In this document: piece by piece, positions 46,010-57,960 of the stretch
How the letters are laid out: every line of letters begins with the position of its first letter
How positions within the stretch are numbered: the stretch's first letter is position 1
Assembly: GCA_008711295.1 (NCBI GenBank)
Contig: VUYV01000046.1
Location: 1,515,384-1,579,383 of the forward strand
Reading direction: 5' to 3'
Length of the DNA: 64,000 nt
From: Anarhynchus alexandrinus
Taxonomy: Eukaryota > Chordata > Aves > Charadriiformes > Charadriidae
Made by a program: the position numbers and the translations under genes
Notes under the pieces: model-generated
Told to the model about the DNA's origin: nothing
Database searches by the model: none
The model's input: the letters and a program-made list of their open reading frames with translations, nothing else

Positions 46010-47954
46010 CTTTAAATCCATGCAAGATTTACTTCCCTAGATTTACTTTAAATTACTTTAAAACTGCTTCTTTCCTTTGCTTCATTCCTTCAAACAGCAG
46101 AAGTAATTTTGCTGAAATTTTCTAAGGACTCTGCTTTTTCCACAACTAATACATTTATGGAAAAATGTTTAAGCCTTCCAACCTCCAAGCTTGCAAACAG
46201 TAAATAACAGTTAGGGTGTGATAAGAAACTTTCTGTTGATCCCAGTGGAAGTTGAGGACAAAGAGAGAAGGCTGAGACAGAAACACAAGGGACAAAGAGG
46301 AGAGATCAGTCAAAATGTGTCAGATCAGTGAACGCATGCAGTCCTGCCTTGACGGCTCACTTTTGCTTGTTTTCCTCCAGCAAAAAAAAAAAAAAGTGCC
46401 TTTTTGTGCTCTGCAAGTACAGCCTGTGTCTCACTGAAGATGCTGAGAGGGGGAAGGGAAGGCTCACAGAGGAGCTGAAAAGTGATGGGAAAATTCCACT
46501 CATGATTCATTTCTGTGCTTGGAACTTGAAATTCAAGGTTCAAACTTCATTTAAAGGGATATGATTAAAGCTTGTGGAGTTCCCTAAGGGATTTCTGCAT
46601 ACAGAGATGGATAAGGGTGCCTCACAGCACTTGCAGAAGGGTCTAAGCAGGGTGGGTGCCTAATCCTCTACAATTCCCTTCTTAGGCCCTTTTGTAGATC
46701 ACACTGAGTTCACATCTCACGTTTTAACATGCCTTTGTAAACCTTATGCAATCTTGTATTCACCAAATTCCTTTGCTTGGTTAGACAGCAGGCAGTCATT
46801 TGCAGCAATACCCTATGAGAACAGCAGATGCTTTCACGCAGCGTTTTCCCCATAATAATTTCCTTTCTACAAACTGTTTTATCCTCCCAGTAGTAACAGC
46901 AGCCCTTCAGGAAAAGCAGAGCACCAGGGCACTGCTGATACTGAGCATTCCCTGTATTTGCGCTGTACTCGGGCCAATATGGTATCTGCTGGTGCTCACT
47001 TTACCCAACATAACTCCAACCTAGTATTCATTCACCAGCTACTGAAGTCTCTTACTATGACATCTTCTCATCCTGCCACTTCTCTTTCTCACTTCCCTCA
47101 AAAAACAAGCACTTCAGGATCCAGCTCTTCTCTACTTTTGGTAAGTCTGAATACAGAAATGACGTAGGTGCATCTTCCCCCTCCCCCCTCCCCGGCTTCA
47201 TTGTTTGAAACGGCAGAATAATTTTTGCTGAAACTTTAAAGATATATATATATATTTTTATATCTCTCCCCATTTTGTGGCCTATTTTTAGACGCTACTG
47301 CCAAGTACCATGAGCTACTGCTTGTGAACAATACATTACAGGTTGATATATATTGCCTTTCCCTTGTTTCTCATCTTCTACTGCAACTGTAAAGAAGAAT
47401 GCGGCTTGAAATGAACTACATCTGAGTAACTTACTTTATGATCACTTGGAAGAGTCAATCAGTTTTTCAAAAAAGTTGTAACTGATTTTATATAAGAAAG
47501 TAACTCCCTAGCTAGAGGACTAAGTAGAGAGAAGTCAGTTTTATAAGAGTATTGTATTTGTCTGAATCTCTTTATAGAGCTGCCTGAGTCTCAGGCACTG
47601 CAAAAAAACCCAAACCCAAACTCAAGCAAAATAATAGAAAACAATGCCGAAAAAGGTCTTGAGAAGCTACCTAATTGCCCCTTTGAAAAAAGCCGAAGCT
47701 TAATAGATGTTTCTTTAGCCTAACGACTCTCAAGCATTAGGTTACAAACAAAGAGCCTGTCCCTCTCATGCCCCATGAAATGTGTAGAGGCCCTTGGCAG
47801 GAGCCCTCACTTGTGAAATTTCATGTGTTTTTGTATTTTTACTGCCCCTTTTTCCTGTTTACCTCTCTCAAAGCTTCTTCCTCTTCCACACCCATGAAAC
47901 AGCTGTGACACCTACTTGGGGAGATAGATAGGCTGAAACCTCCTTACTTTACTC
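46010..47954. other. Unique non-coding sequence
   Basis: No gene was recognised. There is a 14-base A run at 46,382-46,395 and a TA run at about 47,242-47,262 (ATATATATATATATTTTTAT). No retroposed gene body could be identified beside the A run. Confidence 0.5.
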
Positions 47955-48458
47955 TGTACTGGTTTTGGCAGGGATGGAGATAATTTCCTTCATAGTAGCT
48001 GGTATAGTGTTATCTTTTGAATTGGTGATGAAAACAGTGCTGGTAACACGCTGATGTTTTAGCTATTACACTGCCAGGACAGCTGAATCCAACTGACCAT
48101 AGGGATATCCCATCCCCTATGACGTCATACCCAGCAATAGAAGCTAGAGTGAAGAAGGAGGAAGGGGGGATATTTGGAGTTATGGCATTTGTCTTTCTAA
48201 GTCACCGTTTTGCCTGATGAAGCCCTGCTTTCCTAGAAACAGCTAAAAATCCACCTGCTGATGGGAAGTAGTAAATTAATTCCTTATTTTGCTTTGCTTA
48301 CGCACACAGCTTTTGTCTGTCAGTCTATTAAGCTGACTTTATCTCAACCCATGAATTTTCTCACTTTCACCCTTTTGATTCTCTGCCCCATCCCACTGGA
48401 GGGGAGTGAGCGAGTGGCTGTGTGGTCGTTAGCTGCCTGTTGGGGTTAAGCCATGACA
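47955..48458 (+). mobile_element. Solo LTR with perfect 5-bp target duplication
   Basis: The element begins TGTACTGGTTTTGGCAGGGA and ends TGGGGTTAAGCCATGACA. It is flanked on both sides by TACTC (47,950-47,954 and 48,459-48,463), a perfect 5-bp target-site duplication. Landmarks of the same LTR family as the copy at 43.6 kb are present: CTTCATAGTAGCTGGTATAG, GACAGCTGAATCCAACTGAC, CCCTATGACGTCATACCCAG (a CRE-like TGACGTCA), TGATGAAGCCCTGCTTTCCT, TTATCTCAACCCATGAATTT, and CCACTGGAGGGGAGTGAGCG. The TATA position is degenerate. There is no internal region. A 5-bp duplication fits ERVL-type integration in birds. Confidence 0.96.
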
Positions 48459-49189
48459 TACTCCCCGTTTTCACATGGTTTTACCCCTGTGCAGCTGTGA
48501 GCAAGCTCAGCTCGGCAGAAGTGCTGTGAATGGCTGTGAAGGTGTGAAGTGAGGAGAGGCTGGGTAGACGTTGGGAAAGTGAAGGGTCAAGGGAACCCTT
48601 GCTGGATGTCGGACTGGGACTTGAGTGTGGCTCTGCTGAGTATGACCAGAAGCTACTTTACAAGAAGGTGGGATGAAAGTATTTTTGGGGATGGAACAGA
48701 CAATTCTCATTGCCAGAAAAAGATAGATGGCTGAAGGACAGAAGGTCTGGGATGACCAGAGGGTGCAAGTTTTTTGTGTGGCAGAAGGTGGGACTGAATG
48801 GTCCCAAGTTATTACAAAAAGAAGGTGGCAGATTTTGATCTGAAGATCTGTTGCAAGCAGTCAGCATCCTCTGTCCCCGCATTAAGGCCAGCTTTCTACT
48901 CATAGTCTGCAGGAAATTCTTCACTTAAGAGTTTCTTAAGGAATAAGGATGGAGGCCACAGCTCCAAATGGTAATCCTTATTACTTGTTTTCACAACATT
49001 CTCCAGCCTGATTCCTGATATGGCGGATTTTGGGATCTGGCTGTTCACCACAGGTCAGGTTAGATGCTCCCAAAGAGGATGATTTCATAGCCTCTTAATC
49101 TTCCCATCAAACACCCCTGGAATCTTTTAGAAAGGCATGTTTGCCAGACCCCAAACAAATCTTTTAGCTCTCCACTAAGTCCCTTCCAT
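48459..49189. other. Unique non-coding sequence
   Basis: No gene or clear repeat was found. The part from about 49,080 may be the far edge of the old CR1 that follows, but it is too decayed to claim. Confidence 0.45.
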
Positions 49190-49315
49190 TTTTTTAACTT
49201 TTATTTTTTTTTAAATTGTGGACATGAAAACTGCACACAGCACTGCAGTAGTGGTTTCTCCAGTGTTCAATGTAAAAAGTAGGTAATTCTTCTTTCCTAC
49301 TGCTATTTATGTCCT
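49190..49315 (-). mobile_element. Ancient CR1/L3-like remnant
   Basis: The words ATGAAAACTGCACACAGCAC, TGCAGTAGTGGTTTCTCCAG and TGTTCAATGTAAAAAGTAGG fit the inverted CR1 pattern 'cagaactgcacacagtactccaggtgtggtctcaccagtgctgagta'. That pattern encodes the RPHLEY region on the other strand. Divergence is high, which points to an old LINE. The edges are uncertain. Confidence 0.5.
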
Positions 49316-51316
49316 TCTGCTTATGTTCATCTTATGCCTCAGTGAAAAAAAAGAAAAAAAGAGACACCGATCACCCCAATGTAATCTCTCAGCAAAGTTC
49401 TTAATGAGTGTTCCTTGCAAAGAAACAAAGAAATGGAAAAAAATTATGTTTTCTTCTTTTGGTTCCTTCTGCAATATGCCAAGAAACATTGCTCTACACA
49501 TTATCAGCAGTATAAATCTAATCCTGCTTAGAAACACTTGTTTAAGAGATAAGAACCAGAGACCAAAATACATAAAAACTTGATGCTGGGTCTGCAACCA
49601 TTGCTTTACAACAAATGACAGGAGGGATTTATTTTTCCTTATTTCTCCTCTCAGGGAATTCATAGCTTTTGCTTTATGACAGATAAAAATATTTTTAATA
49701 ACCCTGCAACAAGGAATTTAGTGTGTGATTCTTAATAACTAGCGCAAGACAAACAAAACCTTCTCGGCTTCAGGAGTATGAGTGATCAAAGAGTGTATCT
49801 GAAACACCTCCGGTGCAGCCTGGTATAATTCCATCCATTGGTGGCTCACTTTTTTCATGCAAGTATAAAAAAACAGCAAGATCTAATGCATTCATATCCA
49901 GTCCCTTTTTTACACTTCATTTCCTGTGCTTATTATGAAGCATTGTCAGACAACTAGATCTCTGTACTTTATGGTTCATTAGCACCCTTGCCAAAACACT
50001 CACAGGATTACCAAGCACTGGAGGCAGACTCACTATTTGCACAAACACACATACACATGCATACACACACAGGCTATTTAGATTGAATTATTATTCATAA
50101 ATTAGTCTTAATTAGACTGTTCATCAGTCTGAGAGATTATGCTCCCCTGTTACGAGTAGCATTAAATTACTTCTTAAAAGTCATTACCATAGCTTGGTTT
50201 TCATGTGTGGTTTTTTTGCCCACAGTTTGAATAATAACATCTTCTTATTGCTGAAACAGTTGAGAAGATTTTGACATTGCCCAGCTTGGTGTTAACTCCA
50301 TAATCCTGGCTGCTCCTCCAGGCAGGGTTCCTCACTGTGCATAAGAGGGGAACACTTATGCGACAAGATCTTATCGAGCAAAACCGGATGACAGGGAAAT
50401 GAAGCGATCAGGATCTGTCCTGGCTTGCATTCCCCAAGGTTTCATACATGTGATTCCCCATCCACATCTTCTACATCCTGGACAGACCCTTGCACTTCCG
50501 GTGGTCTCTTTGAAAGGTAGCTCCTATCTTCAGGAGAGGGTTTAAATGAATATTGTGCTAAGGCACTTAGATCCTGAAAAGGAGGGGGATTAGTCTGTCC
50601 TCAGCATTCCCAGTTTCCTAGCATGGGTGCTCTCAGCTTTAATGTGTGACTTCTACAGATCCTTTTCAGAAAAATCCAAATCTCTTTCCCCTCTGCAGGG
50701 ACCCTGAGCACTTGTCTCAGGTGCAAGGTTTCTACTATAAAACCACACACCAAAATAGGCTTTTCCACCCTGAGCCACATGTCATCTGACTGAACCTTTG
50801 GGAGGTCTTGGCTGGACAGAGAGGGTCAGTGCACGGGGTGGGGGGAGCCATTTCTTTTTCCCATGGACTGTCTGATGTAGTTTAATGCCTGCTCTCGACT
50901 TCAGAGTGCAGCTGTTTGTCTGCAAGGAGTGCAGAGTCCTGTGTCTGGAAACGGGTCTTTGGACCTGGCATCTGCACAAACAGCTGGATCTCTCCCACCT
51001 TTTTCACTAGAAAGCATCTGCTTGTGATGCCTCCAGCTGGGCAGTCAGTTTACCCCCTTCTCCATGTTCCTTAACAGACTGCGCCGTCAAATGCTTTTTT
51101 ATTTTGCTTGTTACACAGTAAGGCAAGAGGCAAGAAAGCTCAGAAAAACATAATACTCACAAGCAGCCAAGAAGAAGAAAAGACAAAACAAATCCTCCCA
51201 CCGAGGTAGAGATCTCAGAGCTCATTTATTTCAACTTCCAACTTACGCTCAGATTTTCCAATTTGCTGACGTTGAAAAGTACATAGACTCTTGGCTGAGG
51301 TACAACATTTCAACTC
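49316..51316. other. Unique non-coding sequence
   Basis: No gene was recognised. An imperfect CA-rich tract lies at 50,040-50,071. An AT-rich segment at 50,072-50,180 is described separately. Confidence 0.5.
50072..50180. promoter_or_regulatory. Possible conserved AT-rich element
   Basis: GGCTATTTAGATTGAATTATTATTCATAAATTAG is followed by AGTCTTAATTAGACT, an inverted repeat AGTC/GACT around TTAATTA, and then AGCATTAAATTACTTC. The density of TAAT/ATTA cores and the inverted repeat resemble homeodomain-bound enhancers. The call is an inference from texture only. Confidence 0.25.
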
Positions 51317-51340
51317 TTTTTTTTTTTTTTTTTTTTTTTT
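51317..51340. repeat. 24-base T homopolymer
   Basis: Twenty-four T residues are followed by AAAGCAGAATTTAC. It could be the inverted poly-A tail of a minus-strand retrocopy to its right. However, no AATAAA-type signal (read as TTTATT on this strand) lies close by, and no gene body was recognised. Confidence 0.75.
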
Positions 51341-52408
51341 AAAGCAGAATTTACATCTACAGCTGCACAGGAGACAGATAAAAGACTGGGCAGATAAAGC
51401 CTGCCCTTTCCAGGATGGGGAATTCGCAAGCACTGTGATAAATTTCAGAGAAGGAGAACTGTTTCCTTTGAGTTTCAGTTGTGTTGTGGTATTGAAAACC
51501 GTCAAAGGTAATTTCCTCGTTGTCAGAACTGTGAGGGAGGAAAGAGACATTGCTGGGTTATTTACTTGATTGCTGCCTTTTCTTCCCTTGGGATTTCAGC
51601 ATCTGTGGTCTTTCTTGATGATGTCCAGCTTGTCTAACTATGGTATTAAAGTGTCCTGCCAATCTATTATCTCTCTTCAAACAGGGCTTCCAGGTACAAG
51701 GAGGACCAAAAATCTACTGTCAAAGTGTGCTCAACTTGCTTTTTCTCCACTTGAGAACTACTTTAGCAACTTGCCATGCATCTAGCTCAGCTGAACCCCA
51801 GCAGTACAGCAGGAACCAAACGGAGGGTAAACCAAATTAAGGGCCTGACTCACAGTCGCTCTGGGGAGCGAGATGAGCTGTTATGACTGATCCTTGCTGC
51901 TTAGTTCAAGCAGTCCTTGTCCTCATGGCGAAGAGAAGGACTTGCTGTGCAGTGGTTGCCCACCTTGCCTCATTGCCATACCCACGTCGTGGGCTTCAGG
52001 GGGTTAGCAAAGGGCAGCGGGCTTTTTTCCTGGCTAAGAAGCAAACTGGTACATATTCATGTTTGCTTGAGGCTCCTACGGCTTTTGCTGACCTTAACCT
52101 GCTGAAGATCATGAGAGCTCTGTGTCTCTGAGTCACCTACTCAACATGGAACCTCTAGAGTTCGTCTATCTGCGCCCACAGCTTGAAGAGGCGAGACTCA
52201 ACCTTCCCCACGGACACATCCCCAAATATCCCAAGTTAGGACTCTCCTCTAAGATCCATGAAATGTAAATTTCCCCTAATTATATAATTTTCCTTCAATT
52301 TGTTCAGCCAGTATCGTGTACTTATGACTAATTTTTAAGCTAAAACAGATTTATAATGCTCCGTAAACTTGAAATGCCTTAGTCCTAATTCAAGACTTTT
52401 CTTCTCCA
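51341..52408. other. Unique non-coding sequence
   Basis: No gene or repeat family was recognised between the T run and the GC-rich LTR. Short frames at 51,570-51,840 and 51,883-52,131 have no motifs. Confidence 0.5.
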
Positions 52409-52990
52409 GTGGGTCTGCGGGGCGGCCTGTGTGCGGAGGTGCCGGGGCTGCCCCGTGGCGGACACAGGCGGTGCCAGCCGGTGCCAGCCGGCTCCAACGG
52501 CCCCACCGCAGGACACAGCTGAGCCCCTCAGCCAAGCTGGGGGCGCCCAGCGGGGGGAAAAGAGGTTTGCGGCAGGGCCGAAGGCGGCCCAGGCAGAGGA
52601 GGAGGAAGCCCAGGAGGGAGCAGCAGCAGAGGGAGCCCGAGGGCGGAGGAGGAGGAGGGCAGGAGGTGCTGCAGGCCCGGAGCAGGGATCCCCTGCAGCC
52701 CTGCAGAGACCCCGCTGGAGCAGAGACCCAGCCTGCAGCCCGGGGAGGGCCCCAGGCCGCAGCGGGGGGATATTTCCTGCAGGAGCTGCGGCCGTGGAGA
52801 GCCCCGGCGGGAGCAGGTTGTCCCTGAAGGACTGCAGCCCGGGGCAGGGCCCGCGCTGGAGCAGGGAGAGGGGGGAGGAGGGAGGAGCGGCCCAGAGGGG
52901 CTGCCAGGGACTGACCGCAGCCCCCATCCCACCCCTGCGCCCCCCGGGGTGGGGAGAGGGGTCAGGAGGGGAGGGGGAAGGTGGGAATGA
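52409..52990. other. CpG- and G-run-rich island inside the LTR
   Basis: About 580 bases are far more GC-rich than anything else in the window and contain many CpG steps (for example GCGGGGCGGCC and GCGCCCAGCGGGG). G-runs at about 52,866-52,886 and 52,940-52,985 (GGGGTGGGGAGAGGGGTCAG and following) have the spacing of potential G-quadruplexes. Avian LTRs of this type commonly have this texture, so it need not be a host promoter. Confidence 0.7.
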
Positions 52991-53238
52991 GGAAAGGGAT
53001 GGGTGGAAGTTGTTGGTTTTGTTTCTTACCATCCAAATTTACTTTAATTGGCAAGAAATGAACTTAATTTTCCTTGGTTTAAGCCTGTTTTGCTCATGAC
53101 AGTAACTGGTAAGTGATCTCCCTGTCCTTATCTCAAGTCAGAAGGTTTCTCATCCTATTTTCTCCCCCTGTTGAAGGAGAGTGAGAGAGCAGCTGGGTGC
53201 AATTTTGGCCCTTAGCCAGGGCTAACCTGGCACATCAT
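52409..53238 (+). mobile_element. GC-rich avian LTR, near-complete 3' part
   Basis: The element follows a known avian ERVL-like LTR pattern: TGTGTGCGGAGGTGCCGGGG, CTGCCCCGTGGCGGACACAG, CCGCAGGACACAGCTGAGCC, then the CTGCAGCCC/GCTGGAGCAG core (52,645-52,906), a G-run segment (52,940-52,985), GGTTTTGTTTCTTACCATCC, TTAATTGGCAAGAAATGAAC, CCTGTCCTTATCTCAAGTCA and GAGTGAGAGAGCAGCTGGGT. It ends near CCAGGGCTAACCTGGCACA. The 5' edge near 52,409 is abrupt and no TG start or target duplication was found, so it is probably truncated. Long frames in both directions here come from GC richness and are not genes. Confidence 0.82.
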
Positions 53239-56200
53239 GACAAATCGGTCACGTAATTAAAAGCATCTATTCATTTTCTTTGCTTCTTAGACAATACCTT
53301 TCCTTACGATTTCATGTGCAAAACTCCAGTAAAATTGTTCAGTGTCGACTCTTCTGTTGGCAGCAAAACCCACTGTCTCCTCGGTGTCCTAAGACGTAAT
53401 GACTGAAGATTTTTGCTGTCATAATGTAAAGGCACCGGGAAAAATAAAAGCTTGATGGTAAAGAAGCTTGTGTAGAGTCACATTTAGACTTCATGAGAAA
53501 CGTTTAGCGTCACAAATGCTTTTGAAAACATGAGTGACTGGCACACCGCTGAGGACCTAATGGGAGCAGCACTGGTGAATACCACGCTTTAGTTCCTCAA
53601 ATAGCAGCTGAGGTAACTGTCTCTGGGTAGTGTTAGAAACTCTGTATGTTGTCTTCAGAGTGCCCTTTCATGGCAATAGTCCCAATGGGAAAGCGTATTG
53701 AGCATTACTGTGATTTTCTAAGTACTGGAATAGGTTAACTGCTGCAGCTATCTCTTTGTTTTCTGCTAATGCGGTTTCTTTGCCTGACTGCTCACACTTT
53801 CAAGATCAAGGGACCACATCCTTATATTGGCCGTTTATCTGACTAGTTTTTCCCTTCAAGCCAAAAAAGGATCTGTGATGGCCAAAGTTTCTCCTGAAAA
53901 ACCTATAAAACGTTCTGTCAGAATACATGGTTTTCCTTGCTCAGATCTCTATTCCATCTGGCTACATGGATTAGACAAGGTGTTTTGAGAGACTGAGTTG
54001 TTACTCCTTCTCTTCAGCAGCAGAAGTTAAGGGCAAGTGGGAATCTAAGGGCCAGAAGTGTCTCAGTCATGCCAATTTGTTCCTTGCTAGCTATGCAGGA
54101 GATAACAGCCTGGGAAATGTGATAAGCTAAGCTTGAAATTGTGCCCTACTACACTCCTGGTCTGGACTTAGCAGGAAAGGGGGCACCATCTGGTTGCCTG
54201 ATTAAAGGCATCCAGGACCATTTTAGAGTCACTAAGGCATCCTGCCTGAAACTGCCTTTCCTGTAGGTCCTGTGGCATACCTGTGCAGCCACTTGTATGC
54301 TACTGGCATCTCAAAAGTCACTACACACTTATTTTTGGGCTACTGAATTGAGCCCAAAGAATTGGAATGGCAAAGAAGTGCATATCTTCCACTCACGCTT
54401 TTCCCAGACTTCATGCTTCGACCTCCAGATTTTAGTATAAAAGAGAAATAATGGTTTAAGCTTTCCCCAGTGTTCAGATAAACAGAGGAATTTAGTATTA
54501 CTAAATACACAGAGTCATAGCAATCTCAGTCATGATCAGTGGAAATATCTCCATGACACTGACTTGAGTCTGATTCAAGAGGAGCCTGATTGGGGTTGCA
54601 CGCTTCGTGGAAAGGGGATTGTATCTTTGTCATAGCAGTGCCAATAAATGACAATGATTAAGTGCTGAGCAATACGCTATAGTCCCCTAAAGGAATGATT
54701 GGACAATCTATTTAAAACCAAGATAAATGGAAAATTGGAGCAAACACTGTGGGAAGGCTCATGCATTGACAGTGGAGTGACTGTTGTGCTGTCAGTCTGG
54801 AAGTCTGCCGGTCTCATACTGGTGGTTCTTCCCTTCATTGCTTTCTGGACCAGCATGGCTAAGAGCAGCTTCAGACATGCAAACACTAAAGAAAATGTGA
54901 GGAAATGAAAGCCACAGTGTTATTTTCACTGGGGGCCAGTAGCAGGAAGAAAACATTAGTGAAGCAGAAGACAAGGTAGAAGAGTATGAAGTCCAGGAAA
55001 TTCCCCGAAGAGTGAGAGAAAGGTATAGGTAAAAGGGGAATAGTATGCATGAGAATATGATAGGGATAAATATGAAAGACAGGTTAGGGCAGGGAGAAAA
55101 CCACTTAGTGGACATGGAGCTAAGCTTTGTGTCAGGAAACCTAAGATCTCTCACCAGTGCAGTCATGATTTACCTTCAGGTTAATTACTTGCTTTCTCTG
55201 GACACCTAATTCCCTTTCTGCACTTTATCTGCCAGCCTTTAGATGTGAGGCTTACTACAGCAAGACCCCTCTTCTGTAGCTCTATGAGGACTGGCACAAT
55301 GGAGTCCTGATGAGTGACACAAATAGCAAGGAGAGAGTACAGCTAACGATGCCTTGGAAGCATCTGGGATCCAAAGCAAGCAGGAGGTGGGTGGAAGTGA
55401 ACAAGAACAGCTGGTTATAAAGCATCCTCACCTTGTTCAGTGCACCAAGATCCCTGATGAACTCATGGATCAGGAGGCGTCTGGGGCCACCAAAAGCAAC
55501 TATTACCCTTGGCAATAATTCAAAGGGGTTCGCTTCTCCGGAGTGGCTTCAGAAAGTCACAGGAAAGGAAGACAGCTTGCTTTTTACTTTCCTGGTGTTA
55601 CTCTCCCATGATTACATTCCAAGTAACTGTCGTAAAGACATCAGAAAGACACAGGACAAGGAGCAGCACTTCTGGCAGAAGGAGTGGTGGGACTTACCGA
55701 TGGAGAAGTCTAAGGATGACTAAATGTGAGGACAGACTTCCCTCCCATCTCTACTTGTGCCTCTTCCCAAGTCCTTTGTGTTGAAGCTTGCTTTCCACCT
55801 GTATTCTAGGCGGGCTCTGGCTGCCTGGATCGTATGGTTTTAGAAACCTCCTGATGTGAAATAATAATAAACAAATGAAAGAGGTTATTGAAAACATTAC
55901 AGGCCATAATTTTAATAAATGTTGGCTCCTGTCACTATGTTCTCTAGTATTTATAGTTTTATATACTGCCAACAGATCCAAGTGTTTTGTCTTTTTGACA
56001 AACATTTCATGCAATCATAAATTAACTCATTTTTCAGCAAAATCTGACATCAGCAGTTAAGCTGTCAGTATATAGAAGTACTAGGGTTGGCAAATCCTCA
56101 TCTCATAATGAAAACAAAGAGCTGTAAATGCGTCCCAGACAGTGAGCTATGTGTGCCCAGGCTGAGTCTGCTATCGCAGGCCACATTGGTCACACATCTG

Positions 56201-57960
56201 ACAGGCAGTGATTCTGCAGCTCATGCTGCAGCCAAAACGGATCTCACAAATGTTGGCCTTTTTAATAATCCTGCACAGGTATGCAGGAGCAACTCCTGAG
56301 CTTTCGATGAAGCCAGGGAACTTAAAACCTCTTCATTGTTTCTTACTGGCTTGTGTCGAGTTCCATGTGTTGCTAATTTAGATCTTGGGAAGTTCTGCAC
56401 CAGGCGGGTGGTTTTTTTAGATGCACTACTAATAAAAACAGACTACAGAGTGATAGGAAGATTAGTTTATCCACTTGATGCTGGGATTTACGCACTTTCT
56501 GATTTAGTAGGACACTTTGGGCAGATAGATCTGTGCCACTTCTTTTAAGGGAACTGCAGAGGAGGAGGCAGAGCTGCCCTGAGCTACGTAGAAGCTTGGG
56601 AAGAGCTCTGTTTATAGCTGTAATCCATATGAATCTTTCATTCTGAGCAAAGGCTCATGCTTAAAAAACCCAATCATTTAGTCTCATTAGCTGTTCCTGC
56701 TCTTGAAGAGAGAGCTCCTCCACGGACTTCCTCGAGGGGACGTCCTGCCTGCAGAAGCCTGTCTAAGGATAGTGCTGTTAAGGACTCCTCAAAAAGGGGA
56801 ACCTTTTCACCCTTCCAGCACCCCAGAGCACAAGGTGGAAAATGCCTCTTATCTATACAAAGATGGCAGATGAAATTACAGCAATGAATGGCTCCGTGAA
56901 GGAGCTGGGGCAGAAGGCAAGAGTGAGAACATGTACCCAGGCAACTCAACAAGCCTGTATCCATGTTTGGGATATAACGGACAGAGGGAGCCCAACTCAC
57001 ACTGCCTGGACGTCAAACTGGCCACATGTGTGCCAGATCCAGGATCTATGACCATGCTAATGGGTTTCTTGGGAGACTGATTTTCCTGCCCACAGCATGG
57101 CACTGCACCAGCACAGCTACACATCTTCGCCTGGAAACTGATTCATGCCAAGATAACTGTGAGCAAGACAGAGCAAATTCAATTTACTGGTGCATGCAGA
57201 AAGGGACTGACTGTTTCATTTGGATTGGCAAATTGTCTAGGTCAAGTTTTAGGAGACAATGTGAAAGGACAGTGACAAGACTCCACTTGTCATTCACTTA
57301 GTGCCCACTGGGTAAACGTAAGACTCGTTGGCACATACCGCCTGGTCTCTGTTGGGTCATGAATCTTCCACAAGACCCATGTCATATCTCTGGATGTCTA
57401 GGACATGGTAGGACATTTCACGATGTTTGCAGAACTAAATGAAACCTTAAGGTCCGTGGAAACATTAACAAAAAACTTTGCTTTGGAGCCTACTTTCAAA
57501 TGACTGGGGGATTTGTGACCCAGCAAAATTCTGCACTGAGAAAAAGGTTTCTATAACCCTCGCTTGACTGCAGATTTCTGCTTGCATGGGGAAGAAGAAA
57601 GTGCTGGCTTCCTGCTCTGGGAGCCAGTATGGAGCAGCTCCCTCATGCATCTCAGGAACCAACCAACAACAGCCTCTGTGGATACCTTTTGTTCTTTCCA
57701 GCCTGTCTGTTTGGGGACTGGTTGTGGCAGTGGTGAATGTTTAATTGAAAATAGCCACCATTCCGTTTATAGGGAGTTAAGTATTAAGTTGGAAAAAATA
57801 AGTGCTTATGCTTTAATAAGTGGCAGCCTTCAGATTTGCTGGTGACAATAAAAGCAGTACCATGCCGATGCCTTGCATTTTTTGTTCAGTGTTCCTGCTT
57901 CAGCTAATGTCTACTCTCATTCATCATAGCTTTTCAACATTTTGGCTTCCCTCCCAGGCA
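53239..57960. other. Unique non-coding sequence
   Basis: No gene, repeat family or simple repeat of note was recognised. The longest frames (124 codons at 54,792-55,166 minus; 108 codons at 56,674-57,000 minus) have no domain and overlap frames on the other strand. Confidence 0.5.

Noticed and set aside
46382..46395. A run as a possible processed-pseudogene tail
   Set aside because: There is no AATAAA-type signal, gene body or flanking duplication beside it.
52369..53099. Long overlapping open frames up to 222 codons on both strands
   Set aside because: They lie in the GC-rich LTR where stop codons are scarce. Both strands are open at once, and the peptides are low-complexity G/A/R/P-rich.
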